From Phyllobacteriaceae bacterium Water-Bin73 (lineage in GTDB: Bacteria > Pseudomonadota > Alphaproteobacteria > RS24), in contig FZLQ01000005.1 of the NCBI GenBank assembly GCA_900197605.1, positions 1 to 37,739 of the forward strand: a stretch of DNA of 37,739 nt, given 5' to 3'. The notes beneath the pieces are model-generated. The model made no database searches. It was not told the origin of the DNA and worked only from the letters and a program-made list of their open reading frames with translations. A program made the position numbers and the translations under genes. How positions within the stretch are numbered: position 1 is the first letter of the stretch; each line of letters begins with the position of its first letter. Shown here piece by piece: positions 24,093 to 33,207 of this stretch.

Positions 24093-24116
24093 AATCTATT
24101 TGCCCTGCCAAACAAT
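24087..24116 (+). promoter_or_regulatory. Candidate metK promoter
   Basis: TTGACC (24087-24092), 18 bases, then AACAAT (24111-24116) gives five and four consensus bases of six. Transcription would begin near 24123, leaving a leader of about 40 bases. I recognise no SAM-sensing riboswitch in the 95-base gap before metK. Confidence 0.35.
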
Positions 24117-24161
24117 ACCAACCAGTCACCTTTCTCACCAAAATAAGGGTTTAAAAAGCTC

Positions 24162-25325
24162 ATGTCTTCATATGAATTTACCTCTGAGTCCGTTTCGGAA
24201 GGCCATCCGGATAAAGTTTGCGACCGTATTTCAGATACGATTTTGGACGCGTTTTTGGCGCGCGAGGCACAAGCCCGCGTTGCTGTCGAAACCCTGACAA
24301 CGACCAATTTGATTGTCTTGGCCGGTGAAGTGCGCCCCGATGGCTTGGTTTCGCATGACGAGATGGAAGCTCTGGCGCGCGCTGCCGTCAAAGATATTGG
24401 CTATGAGCAAGACGGGTTTCATTGGCAAAATGCTGAAGTGATGGTGCGCGTGCATGGTCAGTCGGCGCATATCGCGCAAGGCGTTGACAGCGATGGCGGC
24501 AATAAGGATGAAGGGGCGGGCGATCAGGGCATTATGTTCGGCTATGCATGCCGTGAAACCGAGCAATTAATGCCCGCACCGATTGCCTTTTCGCATCAAA
24601 TTCTGGCCGATATGGCGCAGGCGCGCAAATCCGGCGCGGTCACGGGCTTTGGCCCTGATAGCAAAAGCCAGGTCACTTTGGCCTATGAAAACGGCAAGCC
24701 GGTGCGCGCCAGCTCGGTTGTGGTGTCAACCCAGCATGATGAGGGCCTGAGCCAAGATGATGTGCGCGCTTTGGTGCGCCCATTTGTCGAAACGGTGTTA
24801 CCCGATGGCTGGATGTGCCCTGAGGAGGCGTTTTACGTCAATCCGACCGGCACTTTTATTATTGGTGGGCCTGATGGCGATGCCGGTTTGACGGGACGCA
24901 AAATTATTGTCGATACTTATGGCGGCGCAGCACCGCATGGCGGCGGCGCGTTTTCGGGCAAAGACCCGACTAAGGTTGACCGCTCCGCGGCTTATGCGTC
25001 GCGCTATTTGGCCAAAAATGTTGTTGCGGCCGGTCTGGCTGAACGCTGCACCATTCAATTGTCTTATGCCATTGGCGTGTCGCAGCCGCTGTCGATTTAT
25101 GTCGATATGCATGGCACGGGCACAGTAGAGGCCGCCGCTTTGCAAAATGCGCTGGGCGCGGTGATGGATTTAAGCCCGCGTGGTATTCGCGAACATTTGG
25201 GGCTGAATAAACCGGTTTATGCCCGCACGGCGGCTTATGGCCATTTTGGTCGCGCGCCGGAGGCCGATGGTGGCTTTAGCTGGGAACGCACGGATTTGGC
25301 AGATGCCATTAAGGCGGCTTTGTAA
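24162..25325 (+). CDS. metK: S-adenosylmethionine synthetase
   Basis: Makes S-adenosylmethionine from methionine and ATP, supplying methyl groups to TrmB and SAM to MiaB, both encoded nearby. Motifs include GHPDK (14-18) in the ATP-binding N-terminus, GAGDQG (118-123) and the phosphate-binding loop GGGAFSGKD (260-268). At 387 residues it is the normal bacterial length. AAGGG lies about 11 bases before the ATG, a rather long spacing. The XRE-metK-trmB order is conserved in Alphaproteobacteria. Confidence 0.97.
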   Translation: MSSYEFTSESVSEGHPDKVCDRISDTILDAFLAREAQARVAVETLTTTNLIVLAGEVRPDGLVSHDEMEALARAAVKDIGYEQDGFHWQNAEVMVRVHGQSAHIAQGVDSDGGNKDEGAGDQGIMFGYACRETEQLMPAPIAFSHQILADMAQARKSGAVTGFGPDSKSQVTLAYENGKPVRASSVVVSTQHDEGLSQDDVRALVRPFVETVLPDGWMCPEEAFYVNPTGTFIIGGPDGDAGLTGRKIIVDTYGGAAPHGGGAFSGKDPTKVDRSAAYASRYLAKNVVAAGLAERCTIQLSYAIGVSQPLSIYVDMHGTGTVEAAALQNALGAVMDLSPRGIREHLGLNKPVYARTAAYGHFGRAPEADGGFSWERTDLADAIKAAL

Positions 25326-25368
25326 TCAGGAAATTGGCTGGGCCAGCAAGCTCAAGAGAGGCGGTGAT

Positions 25369-26103
25369 ATGGCGGATGAGCCAAATAATGACCTCCATGA
25401 ACGTGATACTGCCTCAGATAAGGTCAATAAGCGGCTGATTTATGGCCGCCGTCAGGGGCATCGCCTGCATAAAAAACAAGCGCGTCTGGTTGACGAGACG
25501 CTGCCGCGCCTGACCCCTGATTTAGCGGCAGACAATGTGCCGGCCGATTGGTTTGCCAAAAAATGCGATGATTATGTTTTGGAAATCGGTTTTGGTGGGG
25601 GCGAGCATTTGGCGGCGCGCGCGCTGGCCAACCCGCAATCCGGTTTTATTGGCTGCGAGCCGTTTCTCAATGGCGTCGCCAAGCTGGTCGCTCTGGTGGC
25701 TGATGAGGGGCGCGACAATATCGCCATTTATCAAAATGATGCGCGCACGATTTTGGACGCGCTGTCCGATGCGGCATTGGGAGCGGTCTATCTGCTTTAT
25801 CCCGACCCCTGGCCGAAAAAGCGCCATCATAAACGCCGCTTTGTCAGCGCCGAAAATCTGAGCGCCATTCACCGGGTCTTGCGTCCCGGCGGGATGTTTT
25901 TTCTGGTCAGTGATATTGCCGATTATATTGACTGGTCGCTTATTCAAATCGGCGCGCATGGCGGCTTTGCTTGGACGGCTGAAAAGGCCGATGATTGGCG
26001 TGTGCCGCCATCGGATTGGCCGAGCACGCGCTATGAGGCGAAAGCTCTGGCGGCGGGTCGCCGACCGGTCTATCTCCACTTTACCAAAACCGCGCGAGAT
26101 TGA
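25369..26103 (+). CDS. trmB: tRNA (guanine-N7-)-methyltransferase
   Basis: Rossmann-fold methyltransferase that forms m7G46 in tRNA variable loops using SAM. The alphaproteobacterial N-terminal signature YGRRQGHRLHKKQ is present, then the SAM-binding loop VLEIGFGGGEHL, the acidic residue in GCEPF and the catalytic-region motif YPDPWPKKRHHKRRF. The ATG at 25369 has an AGAGAGG site about eight bases upstream and gives 244 residues; longer in-frame readings overlap metK and lack conserved residues. It is separated from metK by 43 bases. Confidence 0.95.
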   Translation: MADEPNNDLHERDTASDKVNKRLIYGRRQGHRLHKKQARLVDETLPRLTPDLAADNVPADWFAKKCDDYVLEIGFGGGEHLAARALANPQSGFIGCEPFLNGVAKLVALVADEGRDNIAIYQNDARTILDALSDAALGAVYLLYPDPWPKKRHHKRRFVSAENLSAIHRVLRPGGMFFLVSDIADYIDWSLIQIGAHGGFAWTAEKADDWRVPPSDWPSTRYEAKALAAGRRPVYLHFTKTARD

Positions 26104-26127
26104 GTTTGGGCAAATGTGATGAAGGGC

Positions 26128-26155
26128 TTGCACCCCATCGCTAAATCGCTATAGT
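26128..26155 (+). promoter_or_regulatory. Promoter of the rimP-nusA-infB operon
   Basis: TTGCAC (26128-26133), 16 bases, then TATAGT (26150-26155; five of six consensus bases). Transcription would start near 26162 and give a leader of about 150 bases before rimP, containing the hairpin at 26188-26207 and the T-tract array. Confidence 0.5.
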
Positions 26156-26187
26156 GATCGCACATTGATGCTGCTTTTGAAACAAGT

Positions 26188-26216
26188 GGGATGGCCTTCC
26201 GGCCCCCGCTTTTTTT
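26188..26216 (+). terminator. Terminator-like hairpin between trmB and rimP
   Basis: GGG, two unpaired bases, GGCC (26193-26196), loop TTCC, GGCC (26201-26204) and CCC (26205-26207) form a stem that is followed by seven Ts at 26210-26216. It could end trmB transcription. Because a promoter lies upstream of it at 26128-26155, it could also act as an attenuator in the rimP leader. Confidence 0.5.
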
Positions 26217-26278
26217 CTTGGCTTTTTTAGGAAGTTTTTTGGAAAGCTTTTTTGGGGAAGTTTTTTCGAGATGTTTTT
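26210..26278 (+). repeat. Six T-tracts at about 13-bp intervals in the rimP leader
   Basis: Runs of five to seven Ts begin at 26210, 26223, 26235, 26248, 26261 and 26274, that is, spaced 13, 12, 13, 13 and 13 bases apart and separated by purine-rich linkers (GGAAG, GGAAAGC, GGGGAAG). The regularity suggests a tandemly amplified 13-base unit. In RNA it would be an array of U-tracts just ahead of the rimP ribosome binding site. Confidence 0.75.
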
Positions 26279-26311
26279 CCAAAACCAAGCGGGCGGCGTG
26301 AGAGGACGGCT

Positions 26312-26917
26312 ATGACAGATCATGTCATTAAGGCAGACGCGTCTTTAGAAGACGCTGCGCGCGCGCCAAGTGACGCGCTTGACGGCACGGCTCATTTGCT
26401 GGCGCCCGGTCCGGCGCGCCCCTATCTCGATTTGGTGCAACCGCTGATTGAAGGGCTGGGTTTCCAGCTTTTGCGTATTCGCATGACCGGCGATGACGGC
26501 AAAATGGTGTTGCAGATTATGGCTGAAAATGACGATTTCGGCCTGACGATTGAGCAATGCGAAAGCATTAGCCATGCTGTTTCCGATATGCTGGATGTGG
26601 AAAATCCGATTGCCGGTGCTTATGCGCTGGAAGTCTCGTCGCCCGGTGTGGCGCGCCCCTTAACCCGCGCTGTTGATTTTGAACGTTGGGTCGGATATGA
26701 GGCCAAATTGGGTCTCAAGCAAGCGATTGAGGGTCAGCGGCGCTTTCGCGGTTTGGTTGAGGGCTTTGCCGATGGCGAGGCGCGCCTGCGAGTCAAGCTG
26801 GACGGCTATGATGACCCGCAGATTTTGGGTTTTGCGTTGGACAATATTGCCGAGGCGCGACTGGTGCCCGATGAAACGGAATTAAAGGCGAGCTTGCGGG
26901 CCGCTAAGGGAAAATGA
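26312..26917 (+). CDS. rimP: Ribosome maturation factor RimP
   Basis: Assists 30S ribosomal subunit assembly. The conserved core runs from LVQPLIEGLGFQLLRIRM through ISHAVSDMLDVENPI and YALEVSSPGVARPLTRAVDFERWVG to a C-terminal SH3-like domain. The ATG at 26312 has AGAGGA about five bases upstream and gives 201 residues; an upstream in-frame TTG at 26252 lies in the T-tract array and adds no conserved sequence. A roughly 30-residue non-conserved N-terminal extension (acidic and Ala-rich) precedes the core. It is the first gene of the rimP-nusA-ylxR-infB-rbfA-truB-rpsO operon. Confidence 0.94.
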   Translation: MTDHVIKADASLEDAARAPSDALDGTAHLLAPGPARPYLDLVQPLIEGLGFQLLRIRMTGDDGKMVLQIMAENDDFGLTIEQCESISHAVSDMLDVENPIAGAYALEVSSPGVARPLTRAVDFERWVGYEAKLGLKQAIEGQRRFRGLVEGFADGEARLRVKLDGYDDPQILGFALDNIAEARLVPDETELKASLRAAKGK

Positions 26918-26919
26918 TT

Positions 26920-26945
26920 TATCCCCGCTCAAAACGGGCGGGATA
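26920..26945 (+). other. Hairpin between rimP and nusA
   Basis: TATCCC (26920-26925) pairs with GGGATA (26940-26945), and after one bulged C two more G-C pairs close a nine-base loop. It lies just before the nusA ribosome binding site. TTTT follows six bases later, so it could be a weak terminator or an RNA-processing site. Confidence 0.35.
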
Positions 26946-26965
26946 GCCAATTTTAGGAGATGAAA

Positions 26966-28735
26966 ATGGCGAGTGGAATTAGTGCAAATAAGCTGGAATT
27001 GCTGCAAATTGCTGATGCGGTCGCGCGCGAAAAAGGCATTGAAATGGATATTGTGCTGTCGGCGATGGCCGACGCTATCCAGAAAGCGGCGAAAGCGCGC
27101 TATGGTCAAGAAAATGATATTCGTGTCGATATTGATGCGAAGACCGGCGAGACCAAATTGCTGCGCGTCGTGACCGTTGTTGAGCTGGTTGAAAATGACG
27201 ATACCGAAATTTCATTGGCGATTGCCCAGCGCGATAACCCGCAAGCCAAATTGGGCGATGAAGTCATTGATGAATTGCCGCCGGTTGAATTTGGCCGCAT
27301 TGCGACACAAGCCGCCAAGCAGGTGATTGTGCAGCGCGTGCGCGAAGCCGAGCGCGAGCGTCAATATGAAGAATTTAAAGACCGTGTTGGCGAGATTATC
27401 AGTGGCGTCGTCAAACGTGTGGAATATGGCAATGCCGTGCTCGATTTGGGCCGCAGCGAAGCCGTGGTGCGCCGCGATAATCTTATTCCGCGTGAAGTGT
27501 TTCGCCCGGGCGACCGTATTCGTGCCTATATCCAAAATGTGCGCCGCGAACAGCGTGGCCCGCAGGTGATTTTGTCACGCACCGACCCGGCCTTCATGTC
27601 GAAACTGTTTATGCAGGAAGTGCCTGAAATTTATGATGGCGTGATTGAAGTGCGCGCCGTCGCCCGCGACCCGGGCAGCCGCGCCAAAATCGGCGTTATC
27701 TCAAATGACCCGGGCATTGACCCGGTCGGCGCTTGCGTGGGTATGCGCGGCAGCCGTGTGCAGGCTGTGGTCAATGAATTGCAGGGCGAAAAAGTCGATA
27801 TTATCCCCTGGTCGTCCGACCCGGCGGCGTTCATCGTCAATGCTTTGGCACCGGCAGAAGTCACCAAAGTGGTGTTGGACGAAGATGTGCAGCGCATTGA
27901 AGTGGTCGTGCCCGATGAGCAATTGAGCTTGGCGATTGGCCGCCGCGGCCAAAATGTGCGCCTCGCCTCGCAGCTGACCGGCTGGGATATTGATATTATG
28001 ACGGAAGCGCAGGAAAGCGAGCGTCGTCAAACCGAATTTGCCGAACGCACGGCTTTGTTCATGGACGCGCTTGATGTCGATGAAATGATTGCCCAGCTTT
28101 TGGCGTCTGAGGGTTTTGCGACTGTCGAAGAAGTGGCCTATGTGCCGGTCGAAGAGATTACCTATATTGAGGGCTTTGACGAAGAAACCGCTCAGGAAAT
28201 TCAAAACCGTGCCCGCGACCATCTTGACCGCGAAAATGAGAAACTCGACGCGCAGCGCAAAGAAATGGGCGTTGGCGATGATTTGGCGGCGATGGAAGGG
28301 CTGACCCCGGCCATGTTGGTGCGTTTGGGCGAAAACGATATTAAATCACTGGAGGATTTCGCCGGTTGTGTGACCGATGATTTGACCGGTTGGTTTGAAA
28401 CGGTTGAGCGTCGTCGCGTCCGCCAAGAGGGTATTTTGGACGGCTTTGATATTAACGCTGAGGAAGCTGAGAATATGATTATGGCCGCGCGGGTTGAGGC
28501 CGGTTGGATTACCCAAGCCGAGCTTGACCAGCAGCGGGCTGATGAAGCGGCGCGCGCCGCTGAAGAAGCCGCCGCTGCGGCTGCCGAAGAAGCCGGTGAT
28601 GGCGCGCAAGACGATAAGTCGGCGGCGCAAACCGCCAGTGATGTTTTTGGCGATAAACCGACCGCCGCCAATAATGAGGCTGCATCTGAAGCTGCCGGCG
28701 ACGCCGCAGAGTCAACCCAGCCATCGGCAGAATAA
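26966..28735 (+). CDS. nusA: Transcription termination/antitermination factor NusA
   Basis: RNA polymerase-binding factor that controls pausing, termination and antitermination. In order: NusA N-terminal domain (about 1-125), S1 domain (about 130-200, with [22 protein letters not shown]), KH1/KH2 (about 225-345, with [16 protein letters not shown]), then two acidic helix-hairpin-helix repeats typical of proteobacterial NusA. It ends in an Ala/Glu/Asp-rich tail. The second of two close ATGs (26966) is preferred because GGAG (26956-26959) lies six bases before it, whereas the ATG at 26960 directly abuts that site. The protein has 589 residues. The stop codon overlaps an ATG at 28735. Confidence 0.96.
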   Translation: MASGISANKLELLQIADAVAREKGIEMDIVLSAMADAIQKAAKARYGQENDIRVDIDAKTGETKLLRVVTVVELVENDDTEISLAIAQRDNPQAKLGDEVIDELPPVEFGRIATQAAKQVIVQRVREAERERQYEEFKDRVGEIISGVVKRVEYGNAVLDLGRSEAVVRRDNLIPREVFRPGDRIRAYIQNVRREQRGPQVILSRTDPAFMSKLFMQEVPEIYDGVIEVRAVARDPGSRAKIGVISNDPGIDPVGACVGMRGSRVQAVVNELQGEKVDIIPWSSDPAAFIVNALAPAEVTKVVLDEDVQRIEVVVPDEQLSLAIGRRGQNVRLASQLTGWDIDIMTEAQESERRQTEFAERTALFMDALDVDEMIAQLLASEGFATVEEVAYVPVEEITYIEGFDEETAQEIQNRARDHLDRENEKLDAQRKEMGVGDDLAAMEGLTPAMLVRLGENDIKSLEDFAGCVTDDLTGWFETVERRRVRQEGILDGFDINAEEAENMIMAARVEAGWITQAELDQQRADEAARAAEEAAAAAAEEAGDGAQDDKSAAQTASDVFGDKPTAANNEAASEAAGDAAESTQPSAE

Positions 28736-28784
28736 TGGCCCGTCGGCGCACCCCGTCAGATAAACCAGAAAGCAGAACGCGTTT

Positions 28785-29342
28785 ATGCACAAAACATGTC
28801 ATATCTCCGGCGCACAAGATGAAGCAGATAATATGCTCCGCTTCGTTCACGCGCCTGATGACGGGTTTTTAACCCCCGATCTGGCAGCGCGTCTGCCGGG
28901 CGATGACATCTGGTTGGCCAATCGCAAAGAATTGGTCGAAAAATTGGCCGCGGCCAGGGACGATGCGCCGAGCGATTTGGCGGCGCGGGTCGAAACCCGC
29001 ATGCGCCGCCATTTAGGGTCTTTATTTGCTCTGGCGCGCAAAGCCGGCGCATTGGTTATCGGCTTTACCAAAACCGAGGCGGGTCTGAAAGCCGGACGCG
29101 TCAAGCTGCTCATCGCGGCCCATGATGGCGCGGCAGATGGGCGGCGCAAATTGGCGCATAAGGCAAAAGCCGCCGGAATTGGCTGTTTCACGCTTTTGAG
29201 CAGTGATGAATTGGGCATGGCCTTAGGCCAGTCAAATGTGATACATGCAGGGCTCACCGATGTTGGCTGGGCCAAGCGTATTAACCGCGATGCCGGGCGG
29301 CTTGCCGCCTATTTGGGCGACACGGAATGGGAGACTGAGTGA
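28785..29342 (+). CDS. YlxR (DUF448) fused to an L7Ae-like RNA-binding domain
   Basis: Probable RNA-binding protein of the nusA-infB operon. The YlxR domain has the conserved Cys at residue 5 (TCHISG), the LRFV segment at normal spacing, and PDLAARLPGDDIWL. From about residue 70 an L7Ae/YlxQ-like domain follows (FALARKAGALVIGFTKTEAGLKAGRVKLLI). Such fusions are usual in Alphaproteobacteria. The ATG at 28785 lacks a clear ribosome binding site and leaves only four residues before the conserved Cys, where the family normally has 10-25. An ATG at 28735 overlapping the nusA stop opens a different frame that reads a plausible family-like N-terminus, so the 5' end may be shifted. Confidence 0.85.
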   Translation: MHKTCHISGAQDEADNMLRFVHAPDDGFLTPDLAARLPGDDIWLANRKELVEKLAAARDDAPSDLAARVETRMRRHLGSLFALARKAGALVIGFTKTEAGLKAGRVKLLIAAHDGAADGRRKLAHKAKAAGIGCFTLLSSDELGMALGQSNVIHAGLTDVGWAKRINRDAGRLAAYLGDTEWETE

Positions 29343-31838
29343 ATGAGCGACGCAGAAACCGGCGATGAAGGCCAAAAAGAAGACGGCGGCAAGGGCAAAA
29401 CCCTGTCACTGAAGCGCACTGTCGAAAGCGGACAAGTGCGCCAAAGCTTCTCGCATGGCCGTTCGAAATCCGTGCTGGTTGAAAAACGCCGCAAGCGCAT
29501 TGTCAAACCGGGCCAAGAAGGGGCCGACGCTGCCGGCGAGGTATCGGAAGATAAGAGCGCCGCGCCTGCCGAAGCGGCACCGGCGCAACCGCAAATGCCC
29601 GATGGGCTTTCCAAAGCCGAACAAGAAAAGCGTCTGGCCGCCGTAGCCGAGGCCAAAACGCGCGCCGTTGAAGAAGCCAAGCAGGCAGAGATTGATGCGC
29701 AACGCCGCGCTGAGGAAGATGCGCGCCGCGCTGAAGAGCGGGTGCAAATGGAAACCGAAGAAGCGCGTCTGGCGGAAGAAAAGGCGCGCAAAGCCAAAGC
29801 CAAGCCGGCCGTTGAAGCCGCGCCTGAGGCCGACCGCTCGGTTAAGCCGGCTGTTCGTCGTCCGGCTGATGAAGAAAAACGCCGCGCCGAAGAGAAAAAA
29901 CGCACCACAGCCGAAAAACGCGGAGCCGCCGGAGAGCGTCGCCGTCGCGCCGGTAAGCTGACCATTAATGATGCGCTGAATGATGAAGAGCGCGTGCGTT
30001 CTTTGGCCTCTATGCGCCGTCGCCGTGAGCGCGAAAAACGTCAAGCCACCACCGGTGACAGTAGTGAAAAAGTCGCCCGCACCGTGCAATTGCCCGATAC
30101 GATTACCATTCAAGAATTGGCCAATCGCATGGCCGAGCGCGCCGTCGATGTGATTAAAGTGCTGATGCAGCAAGGCGTGATGGCGCAGATTAATGATGTG
30201 ATTGATGCCGATACGGCGCAGATTGTCGCCGAGGATTTGGGCCATAAAGTGCGCCGCGTATCGGAAAGCGATGTCGAGGATTCGATTGTCACGGCTGATG
30301 ATGATGATGGCGATAAAGCCCCGCGTCCCCCTGTGGTGACAGTGATGGGTCACGTTGACCACGGCAAGACCTCGCTTTTGGACGCGTTGCGTAAATCGAA
30401 AGTGGCCGATGGCGAAGCCGGTGGGATTACCCAGCATATTGGCGCCTATCAAACCGAAGCGACCAATGGCGATTTAATCACTTTTATTGACACGCCGGGC
30501 CATGCCGCCTTTACCGCCATGCGCGCGCGCGGTGCCAAAGTGACGGATATTGTTATTCTGGTGGTTGCCGGTGATGACGGGGTGATGCCGCAAACCATTG
30601 AGGCGATTAATCACGCCAAAGCGGCTGAGGCCCCGATGATTGTGGCGATTAATAAAATGGACAAGCCGGAGGCCGATGCATCGCGGGTGAAAAATGAACT
30701 TCTGAGCCAAGAAGTCATTTCCGAGGATATGGGCGGCGACACGCAAATGATTGAAGTCTCGGCGCAAACCGGCGACGGGCTTGATAATTTGCTGGAAGCT
30801 GTGGCGCTGCAAGCCGAACTGATGGAATTGAAAGCCAAAACCGATCGCGATGCTGAGGGCATTGTGATTGAAGCCAAGCTCGATAAAGGGCGCGGCGCGG
30901 TGGCGACGGTTCTGGTGCAACGCGGCACGTTGAATGTCGGTGATATTTTTGTCGTCGGGCAAGAATCCGGTCGCGTGCGTGCGCTGGTTAATGACCGCGG
31001 CGAACAAGTGAAATCTGCCGGACCGGCGACGCCGGTTGAAGTGCTGGGCGCCGGTGGCGCACCGGGCGCGGGCGAATTGCTGACAGTTGTCGAAAATGAG
31101 GCAAGCGCGCGTGAAGTGGCTGATTATCGGGCGCGCAAAGCCCGCGAACAAGCCACAATGGCCGGTCCGAAAGCGGCCTCGCTCGACCAGATGATGAACC
31201 AATTGCAAAATGCCGAGCGCGCTGAAATGGCCTTGGTTGTTAAAGGCGATGTGCAAGGTTCGGTTGAGGCGATTGCCCAAGCGGCTGAGAAGCTGGGCAA
31301 TGATGAAGTATCGGCGCGCATTGTGCATACCGGCGTGGGCGGCATTACCGAAAGCGATGTCACTTTGGCGGCGGCCTCCAATGCAGTGGTGATGGGCTTT
31401 AATGTGCGCGCCAATGGCCAAGCCCGCCAATCGGCGGAAGCGGCGGGTATTGAAATTCGCTATTACAATGTGATTTACGACCTTGTTGATGACCTGAAAG
31501 CGGCGATGGCCGGCATGTTGTCGCCCGACTTGCGCGAAACCGCTTTGGGTAAAGCCAAAGTGCTGGAAGTATTTGCCGTCGGCAAAGGCGATAAGGCGGC
31601 GGGTTGCTTGATTGAGGATGGCATGGTGCGCCGTGGTGCGAAAGTGCGCCTCATTCGCGATGATATTGTTATCCATGAGGGCGAGTTGTCTTCCTTGCGC
31701 CGCTTCAAAGACGAGGTCAAGGAAGTGCCGTCCGGCCAAGAATGCGGCATGGCGTTCGAAAATTATGCCGATTTGAAAGCTGGCGATATTATCGAATGTT
31801 ATGAAGTCGAAGAAGTCGCCCGCACGCTGGACGATTAG
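29343..31838 (+). CDS. infB: Translation initiation factor IF-2
   Basis: GTPase that places initiator tRNA on the 30S subunit and promotes subunit joining. The N-terminal third is charged and helical (Ala/Glu/Lys/Arg-rich, about residues 85-220), as is typical. An IF-2 N-terminal conserved segment ([20 protein letters not shown]) leads to the G domain with G1 GHVDHGKT (336-343), G3 DTPGHAAF, G4 NKMD and G5 SAQTGDG. Domains II to IV complete the 831 residues. The ATG directly follows the ylxR stop, with GGGAG upstream. Confidence 0.97.
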   Translation: MSDAETGDEGQKEDGGKGKTLSLKRTVESGQVRQSFSHGRSKSVLVEKRRKRIVKPGQEGADAAGEVSEDKSAAPAEAAPAQPQMPDGLSKAEQEKRLAAVAEAKTRAVEEAKQAEIDAQRRAEEDARRAEERVQMETEEARLAEEKARKAKAKPAVEAAPEADRSVKPAVRRPADEEKRRAEEKKRTTAEKRGAAGERRRRAGKLTINDALNDEERVRSLASMRRRREREKRQATTGDSSEKVARTVQLPDTITIQELANRMAERAVDVIKVLMQQGVMAQINDVIDADTAQIVAEDLGHKVRRVSESDVEDSIVTADDDDGDKAPRPPVVTVMGHVDHGKTSLLDALRKSKVADGEAGGITQHIGAYQTEATNGDLITFIDTPGHAAFTAMRARGAKVTDIVILVVAGDDGVMPQTIEAINHAKAAEAPMIVAINKMDKPEADASRVKNELLSQEVISEDMGGDTQMIEVSAQTGDGLDNLLEAVALQAELMELKAKTDRDAEGIVIEAKLDKGRGAVATVLVQRGTLNVGDIFVVGQESGRVRALVNDRGEQVKSAGPATPVEVLGAGGAPGAGELLTVVENEASAREVADYRARKAREQATMAGPKAASLDQMMNQLQNAERAEMALVVKGDVQGSVEAIAQAAEKLGNDEVSARIVHTGVGGITESDVTLAAASNAVVMGFNVRANGQARQSAEAAGIEIRYYNVIYDLVDDLKAAMAGMLSPDLRETALGKAKVLEVFAVGKGDKAAGCLIEDGMVRRGAKVRLIRDDIVIHEGELSSLRRFKDEVKEVPSGQECGMAFENYADLKAGDIIECYEVEEVARTLDD

Positions 31839-31855
31839 CGCGCGGCTTTAGGGCA

Positions 31856-32260
31856 ATGAATAAGCAAAGAAGCGGTCGAGAAGCAAGCCAGCGGCAATTG
31901 CGGGTTGGCGAGGTGCTGCGCCAGCGTTTGAGCGATGTGCTGCATCGCTTTGATTTTGAACCAAAAGCCCTGAAACGCGCGACCCTGACTGTCACCGAAG
32001 TGCGTATCAGCCCGGACCTTAGACGCGCCACCGCCTTTGTTATGCCGCTGGGCGGTGACAATGCGGCGGCGATTGTTACCTTGCTCAATCAGGAAGTGCC
32101 GCGTTTGAAAAAGCCGGTGCTGAGTGGCTTGCATTTGAAATATGCGCCGGATTTCAGCTTTCGTGTCGATGACAGTTTTGACCGCGCTGCCGAGATGGAC
32201 GATTTATTGGCGCAAAATGACGTGCAGCGCGACTTGTCGCAAGATGAAAAGGACGGTTAA
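31856..32260 (+). CDS. rbfA: Ribosome-binding factor A
   Basis: Small KH-fold protein that binds 30S subunits during 16S rRNA 5'-end maturation and cold adaptation. Recognisable segments are RVGEVLRQRLSDVLHR, LTVTEVRISPDLRRATAFVMPLGG and LKYAPDFSFRVDDSFDRAAEMDDLL. The protein has 134 residues. An AGGG site lies very close to the ATG. The stop codon overlaps the truB start (TAATG), so truB is probably coupled to it. Confidence 0.95.
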   Translation: MNKQRSGREASQRQLRVGEVLRQRLSDVLHRFDFEPKALKRATLTVTEVRISPDLRRATAFVMPLGGDNAAAIVTLLNQEVPRLKKPVLSGLHLKYAPDFSFRVDDSFDRAAEMDDLLAQNDVQRDLSQDEKDG

Positions 32261-33177
32261 TGGGGCGGCGCAAAAAAGGCCGCGCCATTTCCGGTTGGGT
32301 CAATCTCGACAAGCCGCTGGAACTGGGCTCAACGCCTGCCGTCAGCCAAATCCGTCGCCTATTTGACGCGCAAAAAGCCGGTCATGCCGGCACACTCGAC
32401 CCGCTGGCCACCGGCATTTTGCCGATTGCGCTGGGCGAAGCCACCAAAACCGTTTCCTTCATGCAAGACGCCGCCAAAACCTATGAGGTGCTGGTGGTGT
32501 TTGGTGCCGCGACCGCCACTGATGACCGCGAGGGCGCGGTGATTGCCAGCAGCGAAGCGCGGCCCGAAACGGGCGATATTGAAGCTGCATTGGCGCAATT
32601 TACCGGCGATATTTTACAGCCCCCGCCGCAATTTTCGGCGCTGAAAAAAGACGGTAAGCGGGCTTATGATTTGGCGCGGGCCGGACAAAGCGTTGCGCTG
32701 AAACCCCGCCCGGTGCGCATTGATGCGATTTCGCTGCTCGCGCGCCCCGATAAAGACCATGTCAGGCTGCAAATTGAGTGCGGCAAAGGCGTTTATATTC
32801 GGTCGCTGGCGCGCGATTTAGGCACGTTTTTGGGCGGTTTTGCGCATGTTGGGGCGTTGCGGCGCACCCGCGTCGGGCCATTTCTCGAAAAAACCGCTTT
32901 AGGGCTGGAAAAGCTCACCGCTTTAGGCCATATTGCCCCCGATTTGGCGGCTCTGGATGCCTGCCTGTTACCGCTTGAGACCGCGCTGGACGACATCCCG
33001 GCATTGGCCTTAGACGATGACACAGCCTCCCGCATTAAGCAGGGGCAAGCCATATCACCGCCGGACCCGGTAATTGCGGGTCATGTGCTTCTCACCCATC
33101 ACGGGCAGGCTTTGGCCATTGCCGCTATGGATGACGAAGCCGGTTTGTTAAAACCGCGGCGTGTTTTCAATCTCTAA
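32260..33177 (+). CDS. truB: tRNA pseudouridine-55 synthase
   Basis: Makes pseudouridine 55 in the T-loop of tRNAs. The catalytic Asp is D47 in GHAGTLDPLATG; motifs SGWVNLDKP near the N-terminus, FSALKKDGKRAYDLAR and CGKGVYIRSLARDLG are also present. Its 305 residues and C-terminal PUA-like end fit bacterial TruB. The gene overlaps the rbfA stop by one base and is followed by rpsO after 30 bases, the usual order. Confidence 0.96.
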   Translation: MGRRKKGRAISGWVNLDKPLELGSTPAVSQIRRLFDAQKAGHAGTLDPLATGILPIALGEATKTVSFMQDAAKTYEVLVVFGAATATDDREGAVIASSEARPETGDIEAALAQFTGDILQPPPQFSALKKDGKRAYDLARAGQSVALKPRPVRIDAISLLARPDKDHVRLQIECGKGVYIRSLARDLGTFLGGFAHVGALRRTRVGPFLEKTALGLEKLTALGHIAPDLAALDACLLPLETALDDIPALALDDDTASRIKQGQAISPPDPVIAGHVLLTHHGQALAIAAMDDEAGLLKPRRVFNL

Positions 33178-33207
33178 TGCGGGGCCAATGTCCCGAAGGA
33201 GGCTATG

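Noticed and set aside
24067-24161. Known SAM-binding riboswitch (SAM-II, SAM-V or SAM/SAH) upstream of metK
   Set aside because: None of the conserved core sequences I know for these classes is present.
26070-26288. Minus-strand 72-codon Lys-rich frame over the T-tract array
   Set aside because: The Lys content is simply the antisense of the T-tracts, and the rest is antisense of the trmB 3' end; no ribosome binding site or independent support.
29406-31739. Two long minus-strand open frames (348 and 421 codons) opposite infB
   Set aside because: Antisense shadows of a clearly coding gene; low-complexity His/Phe/Arg translations.
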